DNA from: Nitrosomonas sp.
Lineage (GTDB): Bacteria; Pseudomonadota; Gammaproteobacteria; Burkholderiales; Nitrosomonadaceae
Reading direction: 5' to 3'
NCBI GenBank assembly: GCA_020852475.1
Contig: JADZAR010000103.1
Coordinates: 1 to 40,746 of the forward strand
Length of the DNA stretch: 40,746 bases
The notes beneath the pieces were generated by a model that saw nothing but the letters and a program-made list of their open reading frames with translations, ran no database searches and was not told the origin of the DNA. How positions within the stretch are numbered: position 1 is the first letter of the stretch; each line of letters opens with the position of its first letter. A program made the position numbers and the translations under genes. Shown piece after piece: positions 14,029 through 23,678 of the stretch.

Positions 14029-17000
14029 TTATCCTTTAACCAAAGCAGGATTTGCCGATCTGGTCACAATTGAAATTTCATCCGGCAAGCTCTTGATATG
14101 AATATCCTGGTGCGGAAATGCAATTTCGATTTTTTCTTCACGGAACCGCTGATCGATTTCCATCAGTAAATCGTGACGGGTTTCAAGCTGTAGATCAGGA
14201 TCAGGAATAAAAACACGCAGTTCGAATTTGAGCGCGCTGTCTCCAAACCCCACAAAACGGGAACTCGGCTCGGGTTCTTTGAGCACATTGCGATGTTTCT
14301 TCGCGATGGATAGCAGTATTTCATTAGCGCGTTGAGTATCCGATCCATAAACAATACCAACAGGGATAAGAATGCGTAGAATGGAATCGGTAAGCGACCA
14401 GTTAATCACCTGGCCGGTAACGAACTCCTTGTTGGGAATAATCAATTCTTTCCTATCCCAGTCGATGATGGTGGTTGCACGCATCTGGATTCGCGACACT
14501 TTGCCGCTGATGTTGCCTACCGTAACGATATCACCGACGCGCACCGGTCGTTCAAACAGAATGATCAGACCGGAAACAAAATTGGCAAAAATTTCTTGCA
14601 ACCCGAAGCCGAGTCCAACGGTTACCGCTGCCGCAAGCCACTGGACTTTGGACCAGCCAATCCCCAGCGCATTAAAAGTCATCGCAAAACCGATAATAAT
14701 GATGAAGTAGCGCGCGATGGAGGCAATCGCGTAACGCCCGCTGGGTGTAAAAGGCAGGCGTTGCAGAATAGCAATCTCGAGTAATCCCGGAATATTATTG
14801 CTGATAAAAAATGTCATCAGAAAAACGACGACAGCGAGCAGCAAGCTGGCCAGCGTAATCGGAACCAGACTCTTCACTTCCTTGCCGCCTTCGTTTCCGG
14901 TTATTTCCGTATTCCATAATACGACATCGTTGAGCATGGTGAATGCCGGCAATACCTCCGCCCAGATCAACGCAAACCCGACAACGATGGCAAACCAGTA
15001 AGTCGTATTGAGCAACTTCATGGTCTGCGTGCTGATCGTCTCGACATCAAGCATTTCTTCTTCAACAATGATTTGTTCACTCGCATCGGCTGGCCGGTTT
15101 TTTTCTTCTCCCTGGATTGATTCAGCCTGCGCGGCGAACTTTCTACGCCACTGTTCAATGGCAAGTTTACGCTGTGCGATGTTCAACCAGCGTATCAGCA
15201 GAGCTCTGGCAATGATCACTGCAAAAATAAGTAATACCGAATGAATAATCAACAAAGACAACTGCCCGGCGGTATACATGTATCCGATTGCAGCTGTGAG
15301 CGCCATGCCGAAAGGCGTTATCAATAAAACCGGAAACCAGAGCCCTGAAAGCCGATTAATCCAGCCTTCATTATTTTTTTCTAGGTAATTCCGTAGCAAT
15401 CCTCTGGATGGATGCATCAATCGGTAAATCAGCACTGTCGTTACCGCCATGAGAATGAAAAACATCAGACGTCCCAGCGATTCATGATGCGCCTCCGTTG
15501 GTTGTTCCATGGTGACGACGAAAACAAAAACCAGCGGCAAGGCAGCGGGCAGAAACCAGGCCAGTTGACGCCTGACCAGTGTCATGCTTTCAGCTTTCCA
15601 GCGGAAATGTAGTTCTCCCAGACCATCTTTACGACACAGGTGGCGCAACAACAGTCCGGCAAAAAGCAGGTAAGCCAGTACGGTAAATCCGGGTGCAAAA
15701 GCATTGACAAACGCCGAGTCGGTATTCATCTGCTGTATACGCCAGCTGAACAGATAGATCAATAATGGCCAAGGCAGCGCCATCAGCAAGGTAACCACAA
15801 CCGCCCAGAGTGTATCAATGAATCGGGCCTTGCTGAGTTTGGTGACATAGCGCCCCAGCGCGGATAGTTTTTCCTTCAAATAATACTGCATGAGCAGCAG
15901 CGCTGCGATAATAAACAACAGCGGCAGAATAATCAGCATATTGCCGTCCAGGTCACGGCCTAAAAGCGACACAGTGGTTATCCAAGACTCCGGATCAAGC
16001 AACCAGGCTACAGCCGCACCCAGGCGCTCGATATCCTGCAACTGAATCATGGGCGCGCTTTGTATCCACAAGATACGGGTATCAATGAAATCCTTATAGT
16101 CTCTGGCAAGAGTGATTAATTTCTGTTCCTTTTCGAGCAAGGGATACAGTTTGTTCTCGAAATAAACATCATAAGCATTGATCAATTCGTCCAGATAGTC
16201 ATCTTTTTGTTTCAACAACGCTTCATACATGACAGGCAGCAGCTTTGCCTCCACTTCCGCATCCAATGTTATCCTGGCTGCCTCTAAACGGCGACGGACT
16301 TCCTCATTCAGATCAATCCTTTCCAGCAGACGGTCTTCGAGTTCGATACGTCTGAGTTGTACACGATTGATTTCCAGATTACGCAGCTTTATTTTCTTTT
16401 CATGCAGGCTGATATCCGGTAGTTGCTTACGATCGTTGCGTAGTTTCAGTCCAATCGCGTTGGTCAATCCCGTCTGTGCGATTTTTTCCCGGACACGATC
16501 ATAATTACGCTGGATTGATGTCAGTAACTGGTTAAGTGATTTTTTCTCTTCGCTGAGTGTCGTACTGTCAACGGTTATCTGTTCCAATTCCGCCGCCAGC
16601 AGTTTATTTTCTTCCATGATCGCACGAACCAGAGGATGCTCGGTGTCAGCCGCCTGACTGGCCGTATCGGCAACCTCCTTGACGCGCGCAGCGGCTTCAG
16701 CGCGTAGTTTATTGATGATTTGTTCAAAAATGTTATTGTTTTTTTCCGCAATCAGTACCTTGCGCTCAGCAAGGTGACGTTGCGCACGCAACAGTTCGCG
16801 CTGTTGATTGTAATAGCTGTCCTCCAGTTCCAGTTCCTGGATCAGCTGATTCAAATAATCGCGTTCCGCTGTTTTTGCGATGCTCTGCGTTTCCTGCAAT
16901 AACTCACCCGATTGATCAGGTGTTGTCACCACCGTCTGATTCAGTTCTTCGATCCGTTTCCGCGCCAGCGATTGTTCTTCCTGCAACTTGGGCTGGCGTT

Positions 17001-17556
17001 CACTGCGCCGGGTGATTTCCTGTTCGGTTTCAGTGCGATATTTTTGCGAAACAGACAATTCTTTTCTGATTGTTTCGAACTGGGATTCCAGTGTCTCGAG
17101 TGGTAGCTGTTCGTCAATGTCTTCCGGCTTCAGCTCTTCATCCTGCAACGGTGCTTCAAGCGTTTGCTCAAAGGCTTTCAATTGCTGCGGTGCAATCTGA
17201 GCAGACCGGATATACCGCATCGACCGTTCAACGGATTCGATGCTTTTCCGTGCGAAATCCTGTGCCTGGATCAGTGATGATAATTCAGACTGTTGCGCTT
17301 CGTTTAATGCATCAATTTTTTTCAGCGCGGCAATGCGCTCTTCAATATTTTTTAGTGTCGCGTCGAATTTACTGCGATTATCCGTCAACGAAACTTCGGT
17401 TGTCCGGTATACATCCGTTGTTTCAGCTGCTGACTCGGCATGAAAAAATAAAGCGAATGCAATCATGCATGCAGACAAAAACATAGTGAAATAAACCGAT
17501 GCCGAATGCTCCCTTTTTGGTGCATCGATCATTAAAAAAGCAAAACCGTTTTTCAA
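14029..17556 (-). CDS. mscK: Large mechanosensitive channel of the MscK/KefA type
   Basis: The product is 1175 residues. The chosen start is a TTG at 17556, because AGAGG lies about 9 bases upstream; an in-frame ATG at 17532 (MIDAPKREH) is the main alternative. After a hydrophobic export signal (MFLSACMIAFALFF) comes a long, charged, coiled-coil periplasmic region, about residues 45-480. Next are roughly eight to ten membrane segments (about 530-960). The C-terminal MscS core (about 960-1165) has the pore-lining VTVGLGFGLQEIFANFVSGL, then FERPVRVGDIVTVG and PNKEFVTGQVINW. It would open under membrane tension to release solutes; E. coli MscK also needs external K+ or other monovalent ions. It is the last gene of a PepSY/two-component operon, 20 bases after the kinase stop, which suggests regulation by that system. 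Confidence 0.9.
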   Translation of the reverse strand: MKNGFAFLMIDAPKREHSASVYFTMFLSACMIAFALFFHAESAAETTDVYRTTEVSLTDNRSKFDATLKNIEERIAALKKIDALNEAQQSELSSLIQAQDFARKSIESVERSMRYIRSAQIAPQQLKAFEQTLEAPLQDEELKPEDIDEQLPLETLESQFETIRKELSVSQKYRTETEQEITRRSERQPKLQEEQSLARKRIEELNQTVVTTPDQSGELLQETQSIAKTAERDYLNQLIQELELEDSYYNQQRELLRAQRHLAERKVLIAEKNNNIFEQIINKLRAEAAARVKEVADTASQAADTEHPLVRAIMEENKLLAAELEQITVDSTTLSEEKKSLNQLLTSIQRNYDRVREKIAQTGLTNAIGLKLRNDRKQLPDISLHEKKIKLRNLEINRVQLRRIELEDRLLERIDLNEEVRRRLEAARITLDAEVEAKLLPVMYEALLKQKDDYLDELINAYDVYFENKLYPLLEKEQKLITLARDYKDFIDTRILWIQSAPMIQLQDIERLGAAVAWLLDPESWITTVSLLGRDLDGNMLIILPLLFIIAALLLMQYYLKEKLSALGRYVTKLSKARFIDTLWAVVVTLLMALPWPLLIYLFSWRIQQMNTDSAFVNAFAPGFTVLAYLLFAGLLLRHLCRKDGLGELHFRWKAESMTLVRRQLAWFLPAALPLVFVFVVTMEQPTEAHHESLGRLMFFILMAVTTVLIYRLMHPSRGLLRNYLEKNNEGWINRLSGLWFPVLLITPFGMALTAAIGYMYTAGQLSLLIIHSVLLIFAVIIARALLIRWLNIAQRKLAIEQWRRKFAAQAESIQGEEKNRPADASEQIIVEEEMLDVETISTQTMKLLNTTYWFAIVVGFALIWAEVLPAFTMLNDVVLWNTEITGNEGGKEVKSLVPITLASLLLAVVVFLMTFFISNNIPGLLEIAILQRLPFTPSGRYAIASIARYFIIIIGFAMTFNALGIGWSKVQWLAAAVTVGLGFGLQEIFANFVSGLIILFERPVRVGDIVTVGNISGKVSRIQMRATTIIDWDRKELIIPNKEFVTGQVINWSLTDSILRILIPVGIVYGSDTQRANEILLSIAKKHRNVLKEPEPSSRFVGFGDSALKFELRVFIPDPDLQLETRHDLLMEIDQRFREEKIEIAFPHQDIHIKSLPDEISIVTRSANPALVKG

Positions 17557-17576
17557 AAGCCATGTACCTCTGGTTT

Positions 17577-18914
17577 TTATCTGTTACTTAAAGAAATCGT
17601 AACGCACGCACCTACCGGGTGATTCTTTTCTATAAACAAATTGCCGCCATAAACCTGAATGATATCGCGCACAATCGCAAGGCCAATGCCATGCCCCGGA
17701 ATCGACTGGTCAGCGCGCACACCGCGTTCGAGTATTCGGGTTATTTCATTCTCCCGGATACCTGGCCCATCGTCCTTAACCTGAATCAGAACATGATCCT
17801 GGTGCTGCCGTCCCGATATCACAATCAGTCGATCGCCCCACTTAAAGGCATTGTCAACGAGATTGCCGAGCAATTCCATAAGATCACCTTCGTCAATACG
17901 CAAACTGATCGTCTGATCAATATCCATGAAAACTTCCAGAACCTTGTCGTGGTACGCTTTTCGCACCGTTTTGACAATGCGGTCAGCAACTGTGTAAAGC
18001 CCGACCAGTCGCATACCTGGGGAGCTGCCTGCAGTTGCCGCCCGCCTGAGTTGATACTGAATGATATTATCCATACGCTCGATTTGCTCGCGTATGGTTT
18101 TTTCCTTATCCGGCTCGTTATTTCTTGTCGTAGCCGCTCCCTGTAGAACGGCCAGCGGGGTTTTCAGGCTATGTGCCAGGTCAGCCAGACCATTGCGATA
18201 GCGCTTTTGCTGTTTGCGCTCGTGATTGATCAGTGAGTTGATGCTGTCCGTCAGCAATTTCAATTCACTGGGGTACACGCCATTGACGTTTTCCTGCGCG
18301 CCCGATTCGATGGCTGATAGTTCGGCCGAAACCCGGCGCATTGGCTGCAATCCCCAGCGCAATACCAGCATTTGCGTAATCAGCAGCAACACCGTCATAA
18401 CGCTCAGCCAGCCCCAGAGATCTTCACGATAGCGCTCAATCTGCGCATCGAATAATGCCGTATCGGTAATAACATTAAAAGTCAGCGGATAGTTCCCCGC
18501 TTCGGTAGCCCACGCTACGCCGTAACGGTAAATAAAGCAGGTCTGACCGTTAATATCGATTTGCCCGAAGTCTCTAATACTTTTGTCAAGCAGTATCAGT
18601 TCGGGAAATTTTTTATTCAGTGCCGATGTCGATTGCCAGATTATGGTCCTCGACTGATCGATAATATAGGCATAGGTACCTGCATTCGGGCGGCTGAATT
18701 CAGTATCGAGCAGGTTGGTGGGCATTTCCAGCCTGCCATCTTCATCAACCTCTGCATCACCCATGAGCATCAATACCCTGGCCAGCATGCGATCCTGAAC
18801 ACCAAGGCGCGCGCTATCATGAAACGCCCGGTCAAGAGCCAGCGCGATACCCACGATAAAAATCAAAAGAACCAGCGTGGCGCTTAATAAAATACGCTTG
18901 TTAAGCGACATCAT
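17577..18914 (-). CDS. PhoQ-like membrane sensor histidine kinase
   Basis: The product is 445 residues and overlaps the response-regulator gene by 4 bases. It has two membrane segments, about 9-27 and 167-187. They flank a periplasmic sensor of about 135 residues containing acidic stretches (GDAEVDEDG), as in PhoQ-type divalent-cation or acid sensors. A linker leads to the dimerisation helix with phospho-acceptor His248 (LAHSLKTPL). The ATPase domain follows, with the N-box (LLGNLVDNAFKWG), G1 (DDGPGI) and G2 (GHGIGLAIV). The family assignment to PhoQ-like kinases rests on domain order, the sensor's size and the H-box, not on proven ligand. It would phosphorylate the regulator encoded just upstream. 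Its likely targets include its own operon with the channel gene. Confidence 0.87.
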   Translation of the reverse strand: MMSLNKRILLSATLVLLIFIVGIALALDRAFHDSARLGVQDRMLARVLMLMGDAEVDEDGRLEMPTNLLDTEFSRPNAGTYAYIIDQSRTIIWQSTSALNKKFPELILLDKSIRDFGQIDINGQTCFIYRYGVAWATEAGNYPLTFNVITDTALFDAQIERYREDLWGWLSVMTVLLLITQMLVLRWGLQPMRRVSAELSAIESGAQENVNGVYPSELKLLTDSINSLINHERKQQKRYRNGLADLAHSLKTPLAVLQGAATTRNNEPDKEKTIREQIERMDNIIQYQLRRAATAGSSPGMRLVGLYTVADRIVKTVRKAYHDKVLEVFMDIDQTISLRIDEGDLMELLGNLVDNAFKWGDRLIVISGRQHQDHVLIQVKDDGPGIRENEITRILERGVRADQSIPGHGIGLAIVRDIIQVYGGNLFIEKNHPVGACVTISLSNR

Positions 18915-19597
18915 TGCGCTTTTTCACATGCAATCGTAAAACGATAACCGCGCCCACGCAATGTTTCAATAGGATTCAAGTTACCCTGGGGATCAAGCTT
19001 GCGCCGTAAACGGCCCACCATGACTTCAAGTACATTGCTATCACGATCTTCATCATGCGGATAAAGATAGTCCGTCAATATCCGCTTGGACTGTACTTCG
19101 CCCTGATGCCTGATGAGGTGCTCAAGCAGACGGTACTCAAAACTTGTCAATTCAATGCTATAGCCATTGACGGTTACCTGCTGTGCAGCGACATTGATCA
19201 TAATCGGACCGCATTTAATAACCGTACCTGGGATGCCCGTAGCACGACGCAACAGCGCCTTGATTCTGGCCAGCAATTCTTCGACCTGGAATGGCTTGGT
19301 CAAATAATCATCAGCACCGATCTCAAGCCCTCTGACTTTATCCTGCCAGCTATCCCGTGCGGTCAGGATAAGAATCGGCAGCAAACTACCGCGCTCACGC
19401 AAGGTTTTAATCACATCCAGCCCGGAAATACCGGGCAAACCGATATCAATAACTGCGGCATCCAGTGGATATTCATTGGCGATATACAGTCCTTCCTTTC
19501 CGTCGCCGCAGGTGTCGACCATAAAACCCTCAGACTCGAGTTTCTGGCGTATCTGCATCTGCAGTTTTACTTCATCTTCTATAACCAGTATGCGCAT
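18911..19597 (-). CDS. OmpR/PhoP-type response regulator
   Basis: The product is 228 residues from the ATG at 19597 (MRILVIEDEVKLQ). The frame is open further upstream to 19642, but that would overlap the PepSY gene and adds no family sequence. The receiver domain has the acidic pocket Glu7/Asp8, phospho-acceptor Asp51 (AAVIDIGLPG), the LTARD switch Thr and the conserved Lys in DDYLTKPF. The C-terminal winged helix (about 130-225) has LTSFEYRLLEHLIRH, the recognition-helix region RDSNVLEVMVGRLRRKL and the final wing RGRGYRF. It is a transcription factor paired with the downstream kinase (ATGA overlap) and lies 10 bases after the PepSY stop. Sequence style is close to PhoP/QseB regulators; the exact orthologue is uncertain. 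Confidence 0.9.
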   Translation of the reverse strand: MRILVIEDEVKLQMQIRQKLESEGFMVDTCGDGKEGLYIANEYPLDAAVIDIGLPGISGLDVIKTLRERGSLLPILILTARDSWQDKVRGLEIGADDYLTKPFQVEELLARIKALLRRATGIPGTVIKCGPIMINVAAQQVTVNGYSIELTSFEYRLLEHLIRHQGEVQSKRILTDYLYPHDEDRDSNVLEVMVGRLRRKLDPQGNLNPIETLRGRGYRFTIACEKAQ

Positions 19598-19607
19598 ATT
19601 TTTTCTG

Positions 19608-19904
19608 TCAATGACCGGTAATGATTTCACCGTCATTCGCATTAACCTGCACGATGTGTACCGATCCCTTTTCGCTTAAAATCTTGACGCGATAAATACC
19701 ATTATGCTGTCTGATGTCGAGAACCCGGCCCTGGATATAGTTTTGCGCGATCGCTATAGCTTTGCGTTGCGAAATACCGCCACGCTGATTCGCGGCTTGA
19801 AAGGAATGCACATTTTGCCCTTCTTCAGCAGGCAGTGCATGAACAGAAGGGGTCACCAACAACGCGATCAGAAGGGAGATAAAAAAAATAGTCAGTATAT
19901 TCAT
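19608..19904 (-). CDS. Small exported PepSY-domain protein
   Basis: The product is 98 residues from the ATG at 19904; a TTG two codons earlier is the only alternative. A signal peptide is evident (MNILTIFFISLLIALLVTPSVHA). The mature part is a single PepSY domain: GISQRKAIAIAQNYIQGRVLDI then YRVKILSEKGSVHIVQVNANDGEI. Small periplasmic PepSY proteins are frequently encoded beside PhoPQ-like two-component genes, and may modulate the sensor or a protease. It is the first gene of the operon with the response regulator, kinase and channel. Its promoter should lie in 19905-20167; a possible minus-strand TTGATA / AATATT pair with 17-base spacing is visible near 20000-20040. Function beyond the domain is not known. 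Confidence 0.85.
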   Translation of the reverse strand: MNILTIFFISLLIALLVTPSVHALPAEEGQNVHSFQAANQRGGISQRKAIAIAQNYIQGRVLDIRQHNGIYRVKILSEKGSVHIVQVNANDGEIITGH

Positions 19905-20167
19905 GAACAAACTGCTTTGTGTTCCGGCAGACAGGCATTCATTGAACGGTGCATCACAATCTTGAAACCGTAAAATATACCCCCGCGCTTCAATATTTGA
20001 TTTCTTTTATCATTTATCAAAGTTCCCCAATCAATCTTCATCCAGCGGGAATAAGATATTGATGTCAAATTTTGAAGTGTGGCGGATTAGAGATAGATTC
20101 ATAAGCCGACAATGCTTAAAGCGGTAATTGGGTTTTATAATCCCACGCATCGCCGGCTCGGTTATTC

Positions 20168-20557
20168 TTAGTAGCGTAACATAAAGCTGCCATTTCCGGT
20201 ACTGATGCCCATCATTCTGTTGGGTGGATACCCGTAAACAGGTGCGGGTGGGTAAACGTTAGCGCCAAGACCATATCTTGGTTGTGGCGGATAATAGGGT
20301 TGATTGTAATTATATTGCGGTGGATTATAGATATAGTTGTAACCACCGTAATGGCGGTTATGCTTGTGTCGTTTTGGATGATGGCGATAGTGTGAGTGTC
20401 CGTAGCTGTTGTCGTGAAAATGATAATGATAATGCGTGTGATTGGAGCGGTAGTGATTTCTACCGGCTTCGGCCGCTACAGGCAACGTCAGCACCAGACC
20501 AAGCAGTATTGTCAGAAAGATGTTTTCGCTTGTTTTGCTTTTAATATTTGCTTTCAT
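20168..20557 (-). CDS. Secreted His/Tyr-rich small protein, unknown function
   Basis: The product is 129 residues. The ATG at 20557 is preceded by a strong ribosome site (GGGAGG). The N-terminus is a signal peptide (NIFLTILLGLVLTLPVAAEA). The mature protein is low-complexity. The first half holds about fourteen His in some forty residues (HTHYHYHFHDNSYGHSHYRH). The second half is rich in Tyr, Pro, Asn and Gly (YNPPQYNYNQPYYPPQP), ending FMLRY. There is no enzyme motif. His density suggests divalent-metal binding (Zn, Ni, Cu) in the periplasm or at the surface, and Tyr/Pro repeats suggest a disordered or envelope-attached tail; both are inference. It stands alone, on the same strand as and upstream of the PepSY operon, separated from it by about 260 bases with no other gene. 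Confidence 0.72.
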   Translation of the reverse strand: MKANIKSKTSENIFLTILLGLVLTLPVAAEAGRNHYRSNHTHYHYHFHDNSYGHSHYRHHPKRHKHNRHYGGYNYIYNPPQYNYNQPYYPPQPRYGLGANVYPPAPVYGYPPNRMMGISTGNGSFMLRY

Positions 20558-20777
20558 GAGAAACCTCCCTATTCCGGATAACTATCCCAGATTTTACGTA
20601 TCTGGCACATTGACTATACGTCGATAAACATGAATGCAGACTGAATAAAAATTGGAAGCAATGCATGCCATTTCCACTGTACCTTGCTCGCATGATAAAA
20701 TGCGGCGCTACTTCTACAAAACAAGCGCAACAAGCTGCTTAATGAAATATCCGAAACAAGTCTTCACAAGTCTTCTT

Positions 20778-20981
20778 ATGATACAGCTTACGATCAATGG
20801 TGAAGTTAAACAGCTTCATCAATCAATTAACATAGAACAATTTATCAATCAGAATAATTTACAGGGAAAACGTATTGCCATCGAACGTAACGGCGAAATT
20901 GTGCCGCGCAGTCAATACGCTGAACACTATTTGACTGATGGGGATCATCTGGAAGTTGTCGTTGCGGTTGGTGGTGGTTGA
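20778..20981 (+). CDS. thiS: Sulfur carrier protein ThiS
   Basis: The product is 67 residues from the ATG at 20778. The frame is open upstream to 20652, but only the sequence from MIQLTINGEV matches the ubiquitin-like ThiS fold. The C-terminus ends VAVGGG, giving the Gly-Gly tail that is adenylated and thiocarboxylated (by ThiF) to carry sulfur for thiazole formation. Conserved elements are RIAIERNGEIVPRSQY and LTDGDHLEVV. It lies 26 bases upstream of thiG, its partner. No classical ribosome site is present. An extended -10-like TGATAAAAT at 20693-20701 could belong to its promoter. I looked for a TPP riboswitch in the leader and found none. thiF, thiO and thiE are not in the window. Confidence 0.92.
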   Translation: MIQLTINGEVKQLHQSINIEQFINQNNLQGKRIAIERNGEIVPRSQYAEHYLTDGDHLEVVVAVGGG

Positions 20982-21007
20982 ATTTTTTCAAATTTTAAGA
21001 AATAAAT

Positions 21008-21805
21008 ATGGACAGTTTTGTCATTGCCGGTAAATCCTATTCTTCACGGTTACTGGTCGGTACGGGTAAATATAAAGATTTTACGCAAACGCGTGCTGCG
21101 ATTGAAGCCAGCGGTGCGCAGATTGTGACGGTTGCAATCCGTCGCACCAATATCGGCCAGAATGCAGATGAGCCGAATCTGCTGGACAGTGTGCCGCCGT
21201 CGAAATATACGTTGTTGCCCAATACAGCCGGCTGTTACACGGTAGACGACGCGGTGCGCACATTGCGCCTGGCACGTGAATTGCTTGATGGGCACAAACT
21301 GGTCAAGCTGGAGGTTTTGGGCGATCCCAGGACGCTCTTTCCGAACATGCTTGAAACACTCAAGGCCGCAGAAATCTTGGTCAAAGAAGGCTTTGATGTG
21401 ATGGTTTATACCTCGGATGATCCTATCGCCGCAAAACAGCTCGAGGAAATCGGCTGTGTAGCGATCATGCCACTCGCCTCGCTGATCGGTTCCGGCATGG
21501 GCATTCTGAATCCATGGAATTTGCAGATTATTATCGACAATGCAAAAGTGCCCGTGCTGGTTGACGCAGGTGTTGGCACGGCATCAGATGCCACCATCGC
21601 GCTTGAGCTTGGCTGTGACGGCGTATTGATGAACACGGCTATCGCAGCAGCGAAAAACCCTGTTCTAATGGCCTCAGCAATGCGCAAAGCCGTTGAAGCG
21701 GGACGAGAGGCTTATCTCGCAGGACGCATGGCTAAAAAGATATATACCGCCAGCCCCAGTTCACCAGTCGAAGGTGTTATTGCTACAAGCACACAACAAC
21801 ACTAA
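21008..21805 (+). CDS. thiG: Thiazole synthase ThiG
   Basis: The product is 265 residues, a TIM-barrel enzyme that condenses 1-deoxy-D-xylulose 5-phosphate, dehydroglycine and ThiS-thiocarboxylate to form the thiazole phosphate of thiamine. Signatures are [19 protein letters not shown], the active-site Lys segment [11 protein letters not shown] (Schiff-base Lys), [31 protein letters not shown] and [14 protein letters not shown]. Length is normal. One small difference is [14 protein letters not shown], which agrees with the family's NTAGCxTAEEA. It starts 26 bases after thiS and is followed after 17 bases by trmB, so the three are almost certainly co-transcribed. Confidence 0.97.
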   Translation: MDSFVIAGKSYSSRLLVGTGKYKDFTQTRAAIEASGAQIVTVAIRRTNIGQNADEPNLLDSVPPSKYTLLPNTAGCYTVDDAVRTLRLARELLDGHKLVKLEVLGDPRTLFPNMLETLKAAEILVKEGFDVMVYTSDDPIAAKQLEEIGCVAIMPLASLIGSGMGILNPWNLQIIIDNAKVPVLVDAGVGTASDATIALELGCDGVLMNTAIAAAKNPVLMASAMRKAVEAGREAYLAGRMAKKIYTASPSSPVEGVIATSTQQH

Positions 21806-21822
21806 AAAAATCATTTCCGTTT

Positions 21823-22533
21823 ATGACACACGCCATACGCAGTTTTGTCTTGCGTCAGGGAAGAATTTCCAACGCACAACGCAATGCCTGTGAACAGCTG
21901 AAGCCCAAATACGGCATTCCGTTCAGTACAGAACGGATCAACCTGGAGTCGGCTTTTGGCCGGAAAGCGCCCAAGATTCTTGAAATCGGCTCCGGCATGG
22001 GTGAGACTACGGCAGCTATTGCTTTGATGCATCCAGAATCCGATTACTTGGCTATTGAAGTTCACACACCCGGTGTCGGCAGTCTGCTCAATCAAATCGA
22101 GGAACATCAACTTGCCAATTTGCGCGTTATTCAGCATGACGCAGTAGAAATTATACGCAACATGCTGCTGCCTGAATCGCTTGATGGCGTGCATATCTTC
22201 TTTCCTGATCCCTGGCCAAAAGCCCGCCACCATAAACGCAGGTTAATTCAGCCGGCATTTATCTCGCAACTGTGTCTGCGCCTCAAACCAGGCGCCTATA
22301 TTCATATCGCTACAGACTGGGAAGAATACGCGGAGCACATCCTCGCGGTATTGTCCGCCGAACCGTTACTCGACAACTCCAGCCCAGGCTCAGGCTATGC
22401 TGAGCGTCCGGATTATCGTCCCGTGACCAAATTTGAACAACGTGGCATCAAACTCGGCCACACTGTCAGAGATCTGATTTTCCGCCGCAACGGCAATTCT
22501 GTCCGCTCAGTCGATACTGAAATCGAATCCTGA
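21823..22533 (+). CDS. trmB: tRNA (guanine-N7)-methyltransferase TrmB
   Basis: The product is 236 residues, an S-adenosylmethionine-dependent Rossmann-fold enzyme that makes m7G46 in tRNA variable loops. Motifs in order are RQGRISNAQ near the N-terminus, the AdoMet-binding [24 protein letters not shown], and the family-defining [19 protein letters not shown], then [21 protein letters not shown] and a C-terminal [13 protein letters not shown]. The length matches E. coli TrmB. It starts 17 bases after thiG, a gene order also seen in other beta-proteobacteria. The stop overlaps the promoter region of the following iron transporter. Confidence 0.96.
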   Translation: MTHAIRSFVLRQGRISNAQRNACEQLKPKYGIPFSTERINLESAFGRKAPKILEIGSGMGETTAAIALMHPESDYLAIEVHTPGVGSLLNQIEEHQLANLRVIQHDAVEIIRNMLLPESLDGVHIFFPDPWPKARHHKRRLIQPAFISQLCLRLKPGAYIHIATDWEEYAEHILAVLSAEPLLDNSSPGSGYAERPDYRPVTKFEQRGIKLGHTVRDLIFRRNGNSVRSVDTEIES

Positions 22534-22562
22534 TTGATAATTATTCCTTTTCATACTATATT
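22534..22562 (+). promoter_or_regulatory. Predicted sigma-70 promoter with overlapping Fur-box-like site
   Basis: TTGATA (22534-22539) and TATATT (22557-22562) with exactly 17 bases between form a near-consensus promoter 50 bases before the iron-binding-protein gene. TGATAAT-T-ATTCCTT (22535-22549) covers the -35 and matches 10 of 14 arm positions of a TGATAAT-N-ATTATCA Fur box. This fits iron repression; it is untested. Confidence 0.5.
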
Positions 22563-22611
22563 AGGGCCGTAATCTATCCGTTTTATCTTTAAACGTTTCC
22601 CTGGAAGTCAC

Positions 22612-23631
22612 ATGCAAACGCCGAGCTCAAAATTCCGTATTATTTCAGCATCATTCTGGATCACTTTGTTTGTTTTCATTGCTCACCCAGTCTGCGCCGA
22701 GCAAGTCGTGGTTTATTCAGCTAGAGTTGAACAGTTGATCAAACCGATGTTTGATGCGTTTACCCAACAGACGGGAATTAAAGTCAAATACACCACGGAT
22801 AACGAAGGCGCACTTATGGCGCGTCTCCAGGCCGAAGGTAAAAACACGCCCGCGGACATGCTGATCACCGTCGACGCCGGCAATTTATGGGCAGCATCGC
22901 AGGCCGGGTTGCTCAGGCCTTTCGATTCCCAGGTTCTCATATCCAATATCCCGGAACATCTGCGCGATCCCGCTAATGAATGGTTTGGACTGTCCATACG
23001 CGCTCGCACGATGATTTACAACACCAAGAAAGTAAACCCGGAAGATTTATCCACGTATGAAGACCTTGCCGATCCAAAATGGAAGAACAGGCTTTGCCTG
23101 AGAACATCCAAAAAAGTCTATAACCAGTCGTTGGTAGCCATGATGATTGCCGAACATGGCGAAGCGGAAACCGAGAAAATCGTTAGAGGCTGGGTTGCCA
23201 ATCTCGCGACGGACCCTTTATCTGACGACACCCGCGCACTGGAATTTGTCGCCGCCGGACGCTGTGACCTGACCATCGTCAACACATATTACTATGGTCG
23301 GTTGATGCAGAAGGATCCCGATTTACCGCTCGGCATTTTCTGGCCGAACCAGAAAGGCAGCGGTGTTCACGTTAATGTTTCGGGTGCCGGGCTGACACGG
23401 TATGGCAAGAATCCGCAAGCCGCAGAGCAACTACTGGAATTCTTGTCATCTATTTCAGCGCAAAAGCTGTTCGCGGATGTCAACATGGAATATCCGGTCA
23501 ATCCTAACATAGTCCCCGATCCGACCGTTGCATCGTGGGGCCGATTCAAGCAGAATCATATCAATCTAGTCAAGGCAGGTGAGTTTCAGGCTGCGGCGGT
23601 TAAACTCATGGATCGCGCCGGTTATCGGTAA
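22612..23631 (+). CDS. fbpA: Ferric-iron ABC transporter, periplasmic binding protein
   Basis: The product is 339 residues. It has a signal peptide ([19 protein letters not shown]) followed by a family-1 extracellular binding protein fold of the FbpA/AfuA type. Features are [49 protein letters not shown], then [18 protein letters not shown] and the double-Tyr segment [10 protein letters not shown], whose adjacent tyrosines are the Fe(III) ligands in Fbp[29 protein letters not shown] is also family-typical. It captures free or chelated Fe(III) in the periplasm and hands it to the permease encoded 47 bases downstream. Its promoter carries a Fur-box-like site. The substrate assignment is good but from sequence only. 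Confidence 0.92.
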   Translation: MQTPSSKFRIISASFWITLFVFIAHPVCAEQVVVYSARVEQLIKPMFDAFTQQTGIKVKYTTDNEGALMARLQAEGKNTPADMLITVDAGNLWAASQAGLLRPFDSQVLISNIPEHLRDPANEWFGLSIRARTMIYNTKKVNPEDLSTYEDLADPKWKNRLCLRTSKKVYNQSLVAMMIAEHGEAETEKIVRGWVANLATDPLSDDTRALEFVAAGRCDLTIVNTYYYGRLMQKDPDLPLGIFWPNQKGSGVHVNVSGAGLTRYGKNPQAAEQLLEFLSSISAQKLFADVNMEYPVNPNIVPDPTVASWGRFKQNHINLVKAGEFQAAAVKLMDRAGYR

Positions 23632-23678
23632 AAAGGTATCATTTCTGTCATCTTTTATTCCCGACGTTCAAAAATAAT

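Noticed and set aside
20558..20777. Possible TPP riboswitch before thiS
   Set aside because: No conserved CUGAGA-type thi-box core or matching helices were seen in the leader.
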